From Rhodopirellula baltica SH 1 (lineage in GTDB: Bacteria; Planctomycetota; Planctomycetia; Pirellulales; Pirellulaceae), in assembly GCF_000196115.1 (NCBI RefSeq), contig NC_005027.1, forward strand, positions 4,464,001 to 4,528,000: a stretch of DNA of 64,000 nucleotides. Direction: 5' to 3'. Every line of letters begins with the position of its first letter. The first letter of the stretch is position 1. A model generated the notes under the pieces. That model had not been told where the DNA came from, did no database searches, and worked only from the letters and a program-made list of their open reading frames with translations. Positions 38,421 to 47,314 of the stretch are shown piece by piece. The translations under genes were made by a program, and so were the position numbers.

Positions 38421-40376
38421 CTATTTAACCGTGTGGTTCGTGCCGTTCAGTTCATTCAGGGCGCGGTTGATCACGCGGACGGTGTACTTGCCATCGACGT
38501 AGAACTCTTGCCTTGGCTCGAGTGCATCTTGCATCGAATCGATGACCGGCAACGCTTTCTCATCAATCTCGTCCAGCACGATGGCGGCTTGCAGTCGCTC
38601 CCACTGGGCACCGTCCGCCAATGCCTCCGCCAGCACTGAAAGGGCCTTGCTCGTGGCTTCAGGATCACCGGAATGGCAAAGCGCCCGGGCCGCTGCGACT
38701 CGTACCGTCACGGATTCGTCGGCAAGCCGTTCTTGCAGATCCATCAAATACGGGAGCTTGTCGATCTCGCCGCGAGCGAAAACGTTGCCGATCCCAGTCG
38801 CGCCCCAATAACGCACCGCCGAATCGATGTCATCGAGTGCGGATCGCATTTCTGGCAACGCTCTAGGACCCTCGGATGCCGCGAGAGCTGCTGCGGCAAC
38901 ACGATTCGCAAGCTCACTGTCGTCCGATTGTCTCAGGACGGCATACTGACTTCCCAGTTCGCTGGCGCGTTCGGCGAGGATCGGCTCTGGGATGAGCCCC
39001 AAGTCCTTGGTGCGGGTCACCCACTGTTCGTGCGCCGCACGCATGCGATGGAGCACCTCCGTGTGGTCAGAAGACGACGCGAGATTATGGATCTCATGGG
39101 AATCATTCTCGAGGTCATAAAGTTCTTCGGTGGGTTTCGTTCCGCGGAAGAAAGGCATGGCTGCCTCTGGCAACGTCCCGGCCTGTTCCGCCTCGCGAAT
39201 CGACCGCATCGTCTGCCCCTTTTCGGGCGTGTTCATGTATTGAAAGTAGGGCTTCAATGGTTCGTAGTTGCGGATGTACTTGTATCGTTGATCACGCACC
39301 ATCCGAATGATGTCGTAACGTTCGTCCATCCGGTCGCGAGCACCGTACACGTAGTCCCGGTCGGCAGCCGCTAGCTTGCTCAAGGGACTGGTCAGAAATG
39401 GCTTGCCTTGCATGGGCTCTGGAACATCCAGCCCGGCCAGGTTCAAGACGGTGGGACCAAAGTCGATCGAGCTCACCAAGCGGTCATCGACGACCCCAGC
39501 GACGTTGTCAGTGGATCGGAACTGAGCCGGCATGCGGATGACCAACGGGATGTGCGTTCCCGAGTCGTAGAGCCAACGCTTCGCTCGCGGGAGCCCAACG
39601 CCATGGTCGGACCAAAAGAACACGATCGTGTCTTCGTCCAATCCGTCGGCATTGAGTTGGTCAAGCAACCCGCCCACCCAATGATCGAGCGCTGTGATCA
39701 GTTCGTAGTTGCGTTTCCAGTCTTCTCGAGCGGCCGGCGTGTCTGGATAGTACGGCGGGAACGTCGAGAGTTTGGAAGCGTCTTGCCGTTCACGTTCGGA
39801 GAGGCCTTTGGTCACGGACTTGTATTTCGCATCGTTCTCGATTCCGGACTCGTGGCAGCCCGTGAAGTTGAAGACAGAGAAAAAGGGCGTGTCCTGGTCC
39901 GGTCGATCCCGCCAGTGAGCCTTGCTGGATGATTGGTCCCATGAACCTTTCGGAGTCTCGAACTGATAATCCTGCTTGGAGTTGTTGGTGCAGAAGTATC
40001 CCGATTCACGCAAATACGTTGAGAACGGTCGAATGCTCTCTGGGAGTTTCGCTTGGCAACGCATGTGCTGCGTCCCCAAAGTCGTTTGGTACATCCCGGT
40101 GATGATCCCGCTGCGACACGGGGCACAAACACCGGCCGTGGTGAACGCGTTGGAGTATCGAATGCCTTCACTGGCGAGCTGATCGATGCGTGGCGTGATG
40201 GCGTGCGGATCACCATAGCAACCGATGTGAGGACTGATATCTTCTGCGGAGAGCCAAAGAATGTTGGGGCGGTCGCCGGCTTCAACCGTCTGGAACAAGG
40301 ACATTGCCGTCAACAAGAGTGCGACCATCATCGGCACACGTGCGTCTTGGAATCGTCGAATGGCTGCCTGCCACAT
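38421..40376 (-). CDS. Secreted sulfatase with HEAT-like repeat C-terminus
   Basis: The enzyme hydrolyses sulfate esters, in planctomycetes mostly on marine polysaccharides. The 651-residue protein has a signal peptide (hydrophobic core VALLLTAMSLFQTVEA). The sulfatase signature Cys-Ala-Pro-Cys-Arg is in GVCAPCRSGIITG, whose first Cys would be oxidised to formylglycine; metal ligands are expected in WLSAEDIS and in FFWSDHG. The region after ~residue 480 consists of alpha-helical repeats (LADESVTVRVAAARALCHSG type), a HEAT-like scaffold that is common in planctomycete sulfatases and may bind substrate or partner. The closest known type is N-sulfoglucosamine sulfohydrolase-like. Single gene. 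Confidence 0.93.
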   Translation of the reverse strand: MWQAAIRRFQDARVPMMVALLLTAMSLFQTVEAGDRPNILWLSAEDISPHIGCYGDPHAITPRIDQLASEGIRYSNAFTTAGVCAPCRSGIITGMYQTTLGTQHMRCQAKLPESIRPFSTYLRESGYFCTNNSKQDYQFETPKGSWDQSSSKAHWRDRPDQDTPFFSVFNFTGCHESGIENDAKYKSVTKGLSERERQDASKLSTFPPYYPDTPAAREDWKRNYELITALDHWVGGLLDQLNADGLDEDTIVFFWSDHGVGLPRAKRWLYDSGTHIPLVIRMPAQFRSTDNVAGVVDDRLVSSIDFGPTVLNLAGLDVPEPMQGKPFLTSPLSKLAAADRDYVYGARDRMDERYDIIRMVRDQRYKYIRNYEPLKPYFQYMNTPEKGQTMRSIREAEQAGTLPEAAMPFFRGTKPTEELYDLENDSHEIHNLASSSDHTEVLHRMRAAHEQWVTRTKDLGLIPEPILAERASELGSQYAVLRQSDDSELANRVAAAALAASEGPRALPEMRSALDDIDSAVRYWGATGIGNVFARGEIDKLPYLMDLQERLADESVTVRVAAARALCHSGDPEATSKALSVLAEALADGAQWERLQAAIVLDEIDEKALPVIDSMQDALEPRQEFYVDGKYTVRVINRALNELNGTNHTVK

Positions 40377-40478
40377 GGAGTTGGCTCTTTGTCTCGGAGG
40401 GAGGGAATGCGGGGTTCTGCATCGTAGCTACAGCAGCGCCCTCAAGCGAGCGAGTTGAAGCGGTCGAATCGCGAAGAA

Positions 40479-41753
40479 TCATCCCGCGAAGGAAACGCTG
40501 ACGAGGCTACGCAATCCAAGAACACTGACGACGACCACCGTGAGCACGCCGAGCGTGTTGGCGATCCAGTGGTTGCGGTGCTTGCCGAGCAGCGCCGCGT
40601 TGTTCATGACCGCGAGCAAGAAGATGGCTAACAGAGGCAACAACAATCCGTTCGCGATCTGAGCAAACGTGATGATGTCCGTGGGCTTTGAACCGCTGGC
40701 CGCGAACGAGGTGCCAAAAACAATCACGGTGGTAAAGACAGTCCGTAGCCGCCAATCCTTCAAGTCAATGGGCCAGCCAAAGCAACCGGCGGCGGCGTAA
40801 GCGGCGGCTAAAGGAGCGGTGATGGTGCTGGTCAATCCTGCAGCGAACAGCCCCACACCGAACAGCCATCGTGCATGGTTGCCAAGCAACGGTTCAAGCT
40901 GCCGAGCGGCATCGGCAAGGTTCGTGAATCCCGTGTTGCTCTGAAAGAAAGCGGCGGTCGCCGTTGCCATCACAGCCGCGGTCACCAACCCGCCCAACCC
41001 CACGCTAAGGATCGTGTCACCGCGGCTGTGCTGAATCGCGTCGCGGATGTTTTCGTCACTGACGGGTTCCTTCTTATCGCTCGACCATTTCTCAGCCGAT
41101 GCGGTGGCGTGAAGGAACAAGTTGTACGGCACGACCGTCGTGCCGATGATCGCGAGGACTTCTTTCAATCCGCCATCGGGGATGGTCGGTTGGATCCATC
41201 CCAGCGCGATCGACCGCCAGTCGATTGGAACACTCAGCGCGGTCAACAAAAACACGCAGCTCATCGTCACCACCAACGCAACCAAAATCCGCTGAAGCGA
41301 TCGGTAGTGACCGATCATCAGGATGCACCATGCTGTCAAGCCGATCACGATCGACACGAGAGTTTGATGCTGCATTCCCGTGGCGGCTGCAACGCCCACG
41401 GCGGCACCGGCGATATTGCCTGCTTGGTAGGCAGCGTTTCCGACGATGATCGCCGAGACGACCAAGACAATGGCCAATCCCCGAGCCAACGCGTTGGGGA
41501 TGGTTGGACGAATCGCTTCTCCCAAACCGCGACCGGTGACGATTCCCAATCGCGACGCCATTTCTTGAAAGACGATCGTTGCGATCACAGAAAAACCAAT
41601 GGCCCAAAGCAGCGTGTGACCAAAGTTGGCACCTGCGGTTGTGGCTTTGGTGACGGTGCCCGGACCGATGAACGCTGCCGTGACCAGCAGTCCGGGACCG
41701 AAACGACGAAAGAACTTGGGAAGCTTCATGCCCGCTAAGGTAGCGAATGACAT
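40479..41753 (-). CDS. Nramp-like divalent cation transporter with altered metal site
   Basis: The 424-residue inner-membrane protein has about eleven hydrophobic segments in the Nramp/LeuT layout. In Nramp the metal site is formed by Asp and Asn of a DPGN motif in the first helix and Met of an MPH motif in the sixth. Here the first is GPGTVT and the second VPYNLFLH, so Asp, Asn and Met are replaced by Gly, Thr and Val. Such changes are known in Nramp-related carriers for other ions (e.g. magnesium or aluminium types), so the substrate is uncertain. The start could also be Met9 at 41729. Confidence 0.85.
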   Translation of the reverse strand: MSFATLAGMKLPKFFRRFGPGLLVTAAFIGPGTVTKATTAGANFGHTLLWAIGFSVIATIVFQEMASRLGIVTGRGLGEAIRPTIPNALARGLAIVLVVSAIIVGNAAYQAGNIAGAAVGVAAATGMQHQTLVSIVIGLTAWCILMIGHYRSLQRILVALVVTMSCVFLLTALSVPIDWRSIALGWIQPTIPDGGLKEVLAIIGTTVVPYNLFLHATASAEKWSSDKKEPVSDENIRDAIQHSRGDTILSVGLGGLVTAAVMATATAAFFQSNTGFTNLADAARQLEPLLGNHARWLFGVGLFAAGLTSTITAPLAAAYAAAGCFGWPIDLKDWRLRTVFTTVIVFGTSFAASGSKPTDIITFAQIANGLLLPLLAIFLLAVMNNAALLGKHRNHWIANTLGVLTVVVVSVLGLRSLVSVSFAG

Positions 41754-41946
41754 CGACCCCGTCTCAATGAACTCGCATCACTCAAGCAGCGGTTACCCCG
41801 TGATGCCTTCGAGGTCTGAACTGGTTCATACTTCGGCCACCACAATCGCAAACAACGATGATTCCAACGCGAACCAACGCGTTTGGAATTTTTGCGCAGC
41901 CGCCCTGATTCTCCGACCGCCAATCACCCACCCAAGCGAAGTCCTC

Positions 41947-42624
41947 ATGACCACTGGATTGAAACCCCTCACCGATGCGGAGGCTCGAGAGGTCGAGTTG
42001 GTTTTTCGGCTGACCAAATCGCATCTCGGGTTCGTCCCCAATTCGATGCGAACGATGGCTCGCCAACCCGCGATCCTGAGTAGCTTCACCTTGATGGTGG
42101 GCAATATTTTGGGTCAGCCGTCTGACGCGAAGTCGCCCATTTGGTTGGGCATTCGATTGGTGATCAAAAACGTGATTTGGTCGCTTCGGAACATGCGATC
42201 AAAAGATCGGTTGCCGCTGGCTCTCAAGAACCTGGTCGCCCATGTCACCAGCGGTGCTGCGGGTTGCCGGTATTGCCAGGCCCACACGATCGGCGAAGCA
42301 CGCGATCAAGGCGTGCCGATCGAGAAACTGGAAGCCGTTTGGGAGTTTGATCGCAGCGACTTGTTCGACGAAGCCGAAAAGTCGGCGTTGCGGTTCGCTT
42401 TGGCGGCCGGTTCGCATCCCAACGGCGTCACCGCCGATCACTTTGCCGATCTTCGAAAGCACTACACCGAAGACCAGATTGTCGAACTTGGGGCAACAAT
42501 CGCTTTGTTCGGTTTCCTGAATCGGTGGAACGACACTTTCGCCACGACGTTGGAACCCGAATCCGCCGCCTTTGCCAACCAGCATCTGTCGGCGTCTGGA
42601 TGGGAAATCGGCAAGCACGGCTGA
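41947..42624 (+). CDS. Carboxymuconolactone decarboxylase/AhpD-like protein
   Basis: From the ATG at 41947 the protein has 225 residues; the frame extends upstream but without a family match. It has the CMD/AhpD core GCRYCQAHT, with the Cys-x-x-Cys pair followed by His, the redox site that in AhpD-like proteins reduces peroxides or peroxidases. A possible N-terminal helical part holds a PNSMRTMARQP block. It is a cytoplasmic protein, probably in peroxide or alkyl-hydroperoxide defence, but other CMD members have decarboxylase or unknown roles. Single gene in a divergent arrangement with the Nramp-like gene. Confidence 0.85.
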   Translation: MTTGLKPLTDAEAREVELVFRLTKSHLGFVPNSMRTMARQPAILSSFTLMVGNILGQPSDAKSPIWLGIRLVIKNVIWSLRNMRSKDRLPLALKNLVAHVTSGAAGCRYCQAHTIGEARDQGVPIEKLEAVWEFDRSDLFDEAEKSALRFALAAGSHPNGVTADHFADLRKHYTEDQIVELGATIALFGFLNRWNDTFATTLEPESAAFANQHLSASGWEIGKHG

Positions 42625-42841
42625 GAGCACGCCCTCGCACTTCGAACGCAGGCGAAACGATGGGAAGTGCTGATTCCATGGAACGAACCTCCAAAGCGGG
42701 GGCATGCGACTCGCCGCCATGGAAGCACTCAAGAGATTTTTGCCCCTTTCGTTTACACTACTTCAATCGCAAGGTCGTGATTGCGGCGATGCGTCCCCGA
42801 CTCGCCGACTCCCTCCCCACCCAACCATTCGGATTTCTTGA

Positions 42842-45800
42842 ATGCGTTCCCTCCTTGGCCTGCTACTGACCATCGCTTTCGCGGTCGGTTTTGTAGAAAG
42901 AGTTGTTTCGGCCGAACCGAGCGATACGGCTCAAATCACTGTTCCCGCGACCAATCGTCCACTCTCGTTCAATCGAGACATCCGACCGATTCTGACGGAC
43001 CGCTGTTTCGCTTGTCACGGACTCGATGCAAACACGGTCGAAGCTGGGCTGCGATTGGACGTTCGCGAAGCGGCGTTGGAGGGTGGTGCGATTGTTCCCG
43101 GGGACGCGGAATCGAGCGAGATTTTTTTGCGGATCACGTCCGATGATGACGACCTCGTCATGCCTCCGTCGGAACTGCATAAACCCCTCAGCGACGCCGA
43201 GATCGACTTGGTACGTCGATGGATCCAAGAGGGGGCACCATACGAACCTCACTGGGCCTACACCCCTTTGCCCCGCAATGGGGTCCCGTCTTCCGTGAAC
43301 ACAACATGGGGAGAAAACTGGATCGATCAGTTTGTGGCACGCCGACTGCAAGACGCCTCGGTGACCCCATCGCCGCAAGCGGACCCGACCACATTGATTC
43401 GTCGGTTGTCATTTGATTTGACTGGCCTTCCACCGACCCCCGAAGAAGTGGAAGCGTTCAAGCAAGACAACAGCAACGAAAGCTATGAACGACTCATCGA
43501 TCGCCTGCTATCGTCAAGTCGTTTTGGCGAACGCATGGCGATCTATTGGCTGGACTTGGTGCGATACGCCGACACGGTGGGATACCACGGCGATCAAAAC
43601 GTTTCACATTCACCGTATCGTGACTACGTGATCGACGCGTTCAACAGCAACATGCCGTACGACCAGTTCGTTCGCGAGCAACTCGCCGGTGACCTGCTTC
43701 CTAATCCCACGATCGATCAATTGGTTGCCTCGGGATACAACCGTTTGAATCAAACAACGGAAGAGGGTGGCGCGCAACCCAAGGAATACCTTTCGATCTA
43801 CTTTGCCGATCGTGTTCGAAACGTGTCCCAGGTTTTCATGGGGGCAACGGTTGGGTGCGCCCAGTGTCATGATCACAAGTATGACCCTTACACCGCAAAG
43901 GATTTCTATTCTCTCGGTGCGTTCTTCGCTGACATCGAAGAAAGGGGCAAGTATTCACAACGTGAACGGCCTCCACAGATCCCAGTTCCCAATGAAGAAC
44001 AGCAGGCCCAACTCGATGCCTTGCGACTGAAAGTGGCGGAAGCCGAAGCCAATCTCGAATCGATCACCCAAAAGCAATTGGCGTTTCTGCCTGAATGGGA
44101 AGCTCAGGCGATTGAATCAATCAACCAATCCAAATTCCGAACCGAAGAACACACTTGGGTCGATGACCAATTGGCAGCAGGTGGATCCAAGTCGGGCGAA
44201 TGGAATCATGTGACCGCCGATCAACATCCGGTGCACAGCGGAGAGACTTCGCGGCGACAGACCGGCAAGGGAGTTGTTCAGCACCTGTTCACTAACGCGA
44301 AAGAACCCATCGAAGTCAAAGCTGGCACGGAGTTGTTTGCGTGGGTCTACCTTGATCCTCAGTCACCACCCAAAACAATCATGTTGCAGTGGCACGGCGG
44401 ACCAGATAATTCAAGCGGCTGGGACCACCGAGCATTCTGGGGAGACGACAAGGTTGGGTTTGGTGCCAAGCCTCAAAGCTGGCATGGACACAAACGCATG
44501 GGAGATTTGCCCGAGACTGGAAAATGGATCCGCCTGAGTGTGGCGGCCGACGACGTCGGATTTGCACCTGGCAAGACGGTTCATGGAATGGCGTTCACCC
44601 AGTTCGATGGCATCGTCCACTGGGACCAAGCGGGCTGGAATGAAACAGACGGTTTCCCCAGCGAAATCCGAGCTGCTCTGCTGGCTGATGTGAAAGCGCG
44701 GACGAAAAATCAGATCAAACAACTGCGCGACTACTTCGTCGAGCATGAACCGTTGATCACACAGCAAGCGAAAGAGTTGAAGCGGGCTCGAACACAGGTG
44801 TCTGAGTTTGAGAATTCCATTCCAACCATGGTCATCTCACGAGCCGTTGCGCCACGCGAGATACGAATCCTTGACCGCGGAAATTGGATGGATGAGTCAG
44901 GGGAAATCGTCCAGCCCGCCATCCCCGAATTCTTGGGCACACTCCAAACCAGCAATCGACGCGCCACCCGTTTGGACCTGGCCAACTGGCTTTGTGACAG
45001 CGAAAACGTTCTGACAGCTCGGACGATGGTGAACCGTCTTTGGTACTTGATGTTTGGACGAGGGATCTGCTCCAGCGTCGATGACCTGGGTGGACAGGGC
45101 ACCTTCCCGAGTCACCCCGAATTGCTGGATCACTTGGCCGTGGAATTCATCGAATCCGGTTGGGACATTCAGCATCTTCTAAAACAAATCGCGATGAGCG
45201 CCACCTATCGTCAAGCCTCCAATGGTTCGCCCGAATTGAATGCACTTGATCCGTTCAACGAATTGTTCGCGCGGCAGGGGCGGTTTCGAGTCAGTGCCGA
45301 AATGGTTCGCGACACGGCGTTGATGATCAGCGGATTGCTGGTCGAGGAAATCGGTGGGCCGAGCGTGAAACCGTATCAGCCCGAGGGTTACTACAGTCAG
45401 CTGAACTTTCCGAGACGAAATTACGTCCCGGATCAAGGCGACAACCAATATCGACGCGGCGTTTACACGCACTGGCAACGGACTTTCCTGCATCCGATGC
45501 TGAAAGCCTTCGACGCACCCAGCCGCGAAGAATGCACCGCGATCCGGGCGCGATCCAACACCCCGTTGCAGGCCCTCACACTCCTGAATGATCCAACGTT
45601 CATCGAAGCGGCAACGATGTTCGCCAGCCGAATCATGCGTGAGGGTGGCACCACGGTCGATGAACGCATCGAGTGGGCGTATCGAACCGCGGTTTCGAGG
45701 CCGATCGATGCGGTCGTTGCGGAAGAGCTTCGCACCATCCAAACGGAACACCTCCGACACTACGCTCAAGAACCCGACTTGGCCAAGGCATTGGTTTCCG

Positions 45801-45907
45801 TCGGAGAACAGAGTTCGACGACCGCATTGGATCCGGCCGAATGGGCGGCCTGGACGAGCGTCGCTCGAGTCATCCTCAACCTTCACGAAACCATCAACCG
45901 GTATTGA
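42842..45907 (+). CDS. Planctomycete PSD1 protein: cytochrome c + DUF1549 + DUF1553
   Basis: The 1021-residue secreted protein has a signal peptide (LLGLLLTIAFAVGF, cut near VSAEP). A planctomycete cytochrome c domain with CFACH binds haem near residue 60. Then DUF1549 (LSFDLTGLPPTPEEVEAF, with CAQCHDHKYDPY, a further CxxCH), a laminin-G-like middle insertion, and DUF1553 (RANTPLQALTLLNDPTF near the end). This set is a hallmark of planctomycetes; its role is unknown but is linked with sulfatases and polysaccharide use. The DUF1501 gene follows after six bases, a conserved pair. Confidence 0.93.
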   Translation: MRSLLGLLLTIAFAVGFVERVVSAEPSDTAQITVPATNRPLSFNRDIRPILTDRCFACHGLDANTVEAGLRLDVREAALEGGAIVPGDAESSEIFLRITSDDDDLVMPPSELHKPLSDAEIDLVRRWIQEGAPYEPHWAYTPLPRNGVPSSVNTTWGENWIDQFVARRLQDASVTPSPQADPTTLIRRLSFDLTGLPPTPEEVEAFKQDNSNESYERLIDRLLSSSRFGERMAIYWLDLVRYADTVGYHGDQNVSHSPYRDYVIDAFNSNMPYDQFVREQLAGDLLPNPTIDQLVASGYNRLNQTTEEGGAQPKEYLSIYFADRVRNVSQVFMGATVGCAQCHDHKYDPYTAKDFYSLGAFFADIEERGKYSQRERPPQIPVPNEEQQAQLDALRLKVAEAEANLESITQKQLAFLPEWEAQAIESINQSKFRTEEHTWVDDQLAAGGSKSGEWNHVTADQHPVHSGETSRRQTGKGVVQHLFTNAKEPIEVKAGTELFAWVYLDPQSPPKTIMLQWHGGPDNSSGWDHRAFWGDDKVGFGAKPQSWHGHKRMGDLPETGKWIRLSVAADDVGFAPGKTVHGMAFTQFDGIVHWDQAGWNETDGFPSEIRAALLADVKARTKNQIKQLRDYFVEHEPLITQQAKELKRARTQVSEFENSIPTMVISRAVAPREIRILDRGNWMDESGEIVQPAIPEFLGTLQTSNRRATRLDLANWLCDSENVLTARTMVNRLWYLMFGRGICSSVDDLGGQGTFPSHPELLDHLAVEFIESGWDIQHLLKQIAMSATYRQASNGSPELNALDPFNELFARQGRFRVSAEMVRDTALMISGLLVEEIGGPSVKPYQPEGYYSQLNFPRRNYVPDQGDNQYRRGVYTHWQRTFLHPMLKAFDAPSREECTAIRARSNTPLQALTLLNDPTFIEAATMFASRIMREGGTTVDERIEWAYRTAVSRPIDAVVAEELRTIQTEHLRHYAQEPDLAKALVSVGEQSSTTALDPAEWAAWTSVARVILNLHETINRY

Positions 45908-45913
45908 TTCACC

Positions 45914-47311
45914 ATGGCAATTGTCTCCGCTATGACCAGTGACCATCTCGCCCGGCGAACGTTCTTGAAACGTGCCGGCGTTGGATCGGTTGCGCTGGCG
46001 TCGATGCTGAATGAACGCACGTCGCTGGCATCGGAAGGTATTCACCACCCACCTCGCATCAAACGCGTTATCCATCTCTGCATGGCGGGTGGCCCAAGCC
46101 ACTTGGAGACGTTTGACTACAAGCCTGAACTGGCTCGTCTCGACGGTCAGCCGATGCCAGAGTCGCTGACCAAGGGCCAGCCGATTGCGCAGTTGCAGAA
46201 CAAGGCCCTACGAGTCATGGGGCCTCAGCACGCGTTCGCGAAACACGGCAAGAGCGGTCTGGAGATTTCATCCGTGTTGCCGCATCTGTCCAAGATGGCG
46301 GATGACTTGTGTGTGGTGAAATCCATGCACACCGAGCAGATCAACCATGATCCGGCCCACACCTTTTTCAACACGGGCACCGCGATCAGTGGTCGACCGT
46401 CGATGGGGTCTTGGGTTTTGTATGGACTGGGCGCCGAAACACAGGACTTGCCTGGTTTCATCGTTTTGACCAGCGAAGGTGGTGGCCAAAGTCAACCGAT
46501 CAGCTCCCGACAATGGCACTCAGGTTTTCTGCCCAGTCGCGTGCAAGGGGTTCAATTGCATGCGTCCGGAAATCCAGTCCACTACGTCGGCAATCCCGCA
46601 GGCGTCAATCACTCGCAACAGCGAGACATTGTCGATGCCGTCGCGCGGATCAACATGCACCGCAACGAAACATTGCAAGACCCGGAAATCGCAACACGCA
46701 TCAGCGCGTATGAGATGGCTTTCCGAATGCAAACGTCGGTTCCTGAGTTGACCGACATGACCGATGAACCCGACCACATCGTAAAGATGTATGGCTGCAC
46801 TCCTGGTGATGGAACCTTCGGCAGCAACTGCTTGATGGCGCGTCGTTTGGCTGAACGCGGCGTGCGTTTCATCCAGCTCTACCATCGCGGTTGGGATCAC
46901 CACGGCGGTGTGAAGCGTGGCACCGAAAAGACGGGTTCACTCGTCGACCAAGGCTCCGCCGCGCTGATTCAAGACTTGAAACAGCGAGGCATGCTGGACG
47001 ACACCCTGATCGTCTGGGGCGGTGAATTTGGTCGGACACCGATGGCCCAAGGCGATGGACGTGACCACCACATCAAGGGCTTCTCAATTTGTTTGGCCGG
47101 CGGCGGAATCAAGGGTGGGACCAGCTACGGCGCGACGGATGAGTTCGGCTACAACGCGGTGAAGGATCCTGTCCACGTCCGTGATTTCCACGCAACGATG
47201 TTGCACATGCTCGGGATCGACCACAACCGCTTCACGTACAAGTTCCAAGGCTTGGATTTCAAACTGACCGGCGTCGAAGAAGCCCATGTGGTCGACGGTA
47301 TCCTGAGTTAG
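45914..47311 (+). CDS. DUF1501 protein (sulfatase-like fold, Tat-type signal)
   Basis: The 465-residue protein has an N-terminal twin-arginine signal (ARRTFLKRAGVG) and the DUF1501 blocks: HLCMAGGPSHLETFDYKP, SMHTEQINHDPAHTFFNTG, GGEFGRTPM and GRDHHIKGFS. DUF1501 belongs to the alkaline-phosphatase-like superfamily; function unknown. It is six bases after the PSD1-type gene, with which it forms the standard planctomycete two-gene unit, and probably acts with it in the periplasm. It is convergent with the BlaR1-like gene, whose end is three bases after its stop codon. Confidence 0.93.
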   Translation: MAIVSAMTSDHLARRTFLKRAGVGSVALASMLNERTSLASEGIHHPPRIKRVIHLCMAGGPSHLETFDYKPELARLDGQPMPESLTKGQPIAQLQNKALRVMGPQHAFAKHGKSGLEISSVLPHLSKMADDLCVVKSMHTEQINHDPAHTFFNTGTAISGRPSMGSWVLYGLGAETQDLPGFIVLTSEGGGQSQPISSRQWHSGFLPSRVQGVQLHASGNPVHYVGNPAGVNHSQQRDIVDAVARINMHRNETLQDPEIATRISAYEMAFRMQTSVPELTDMTDEPDHIVKMYGCTPGDGTFGSNCLMARRLAERGVRFIQLYHRGWDHHGGVKRGTEKTGSLVDQGSAALIQDLKQRGMLDDTLIVWGGEFGRTPMAQGDGRDHHIKGFSICLAGGGIKGGTSYGATDEFGYNAVKDPVHVRDFHATMLHMLGIDHNRFTYKFQGLDFKLTGVEEAHVVDGILS

Positions 47312-47314
47312 CCG

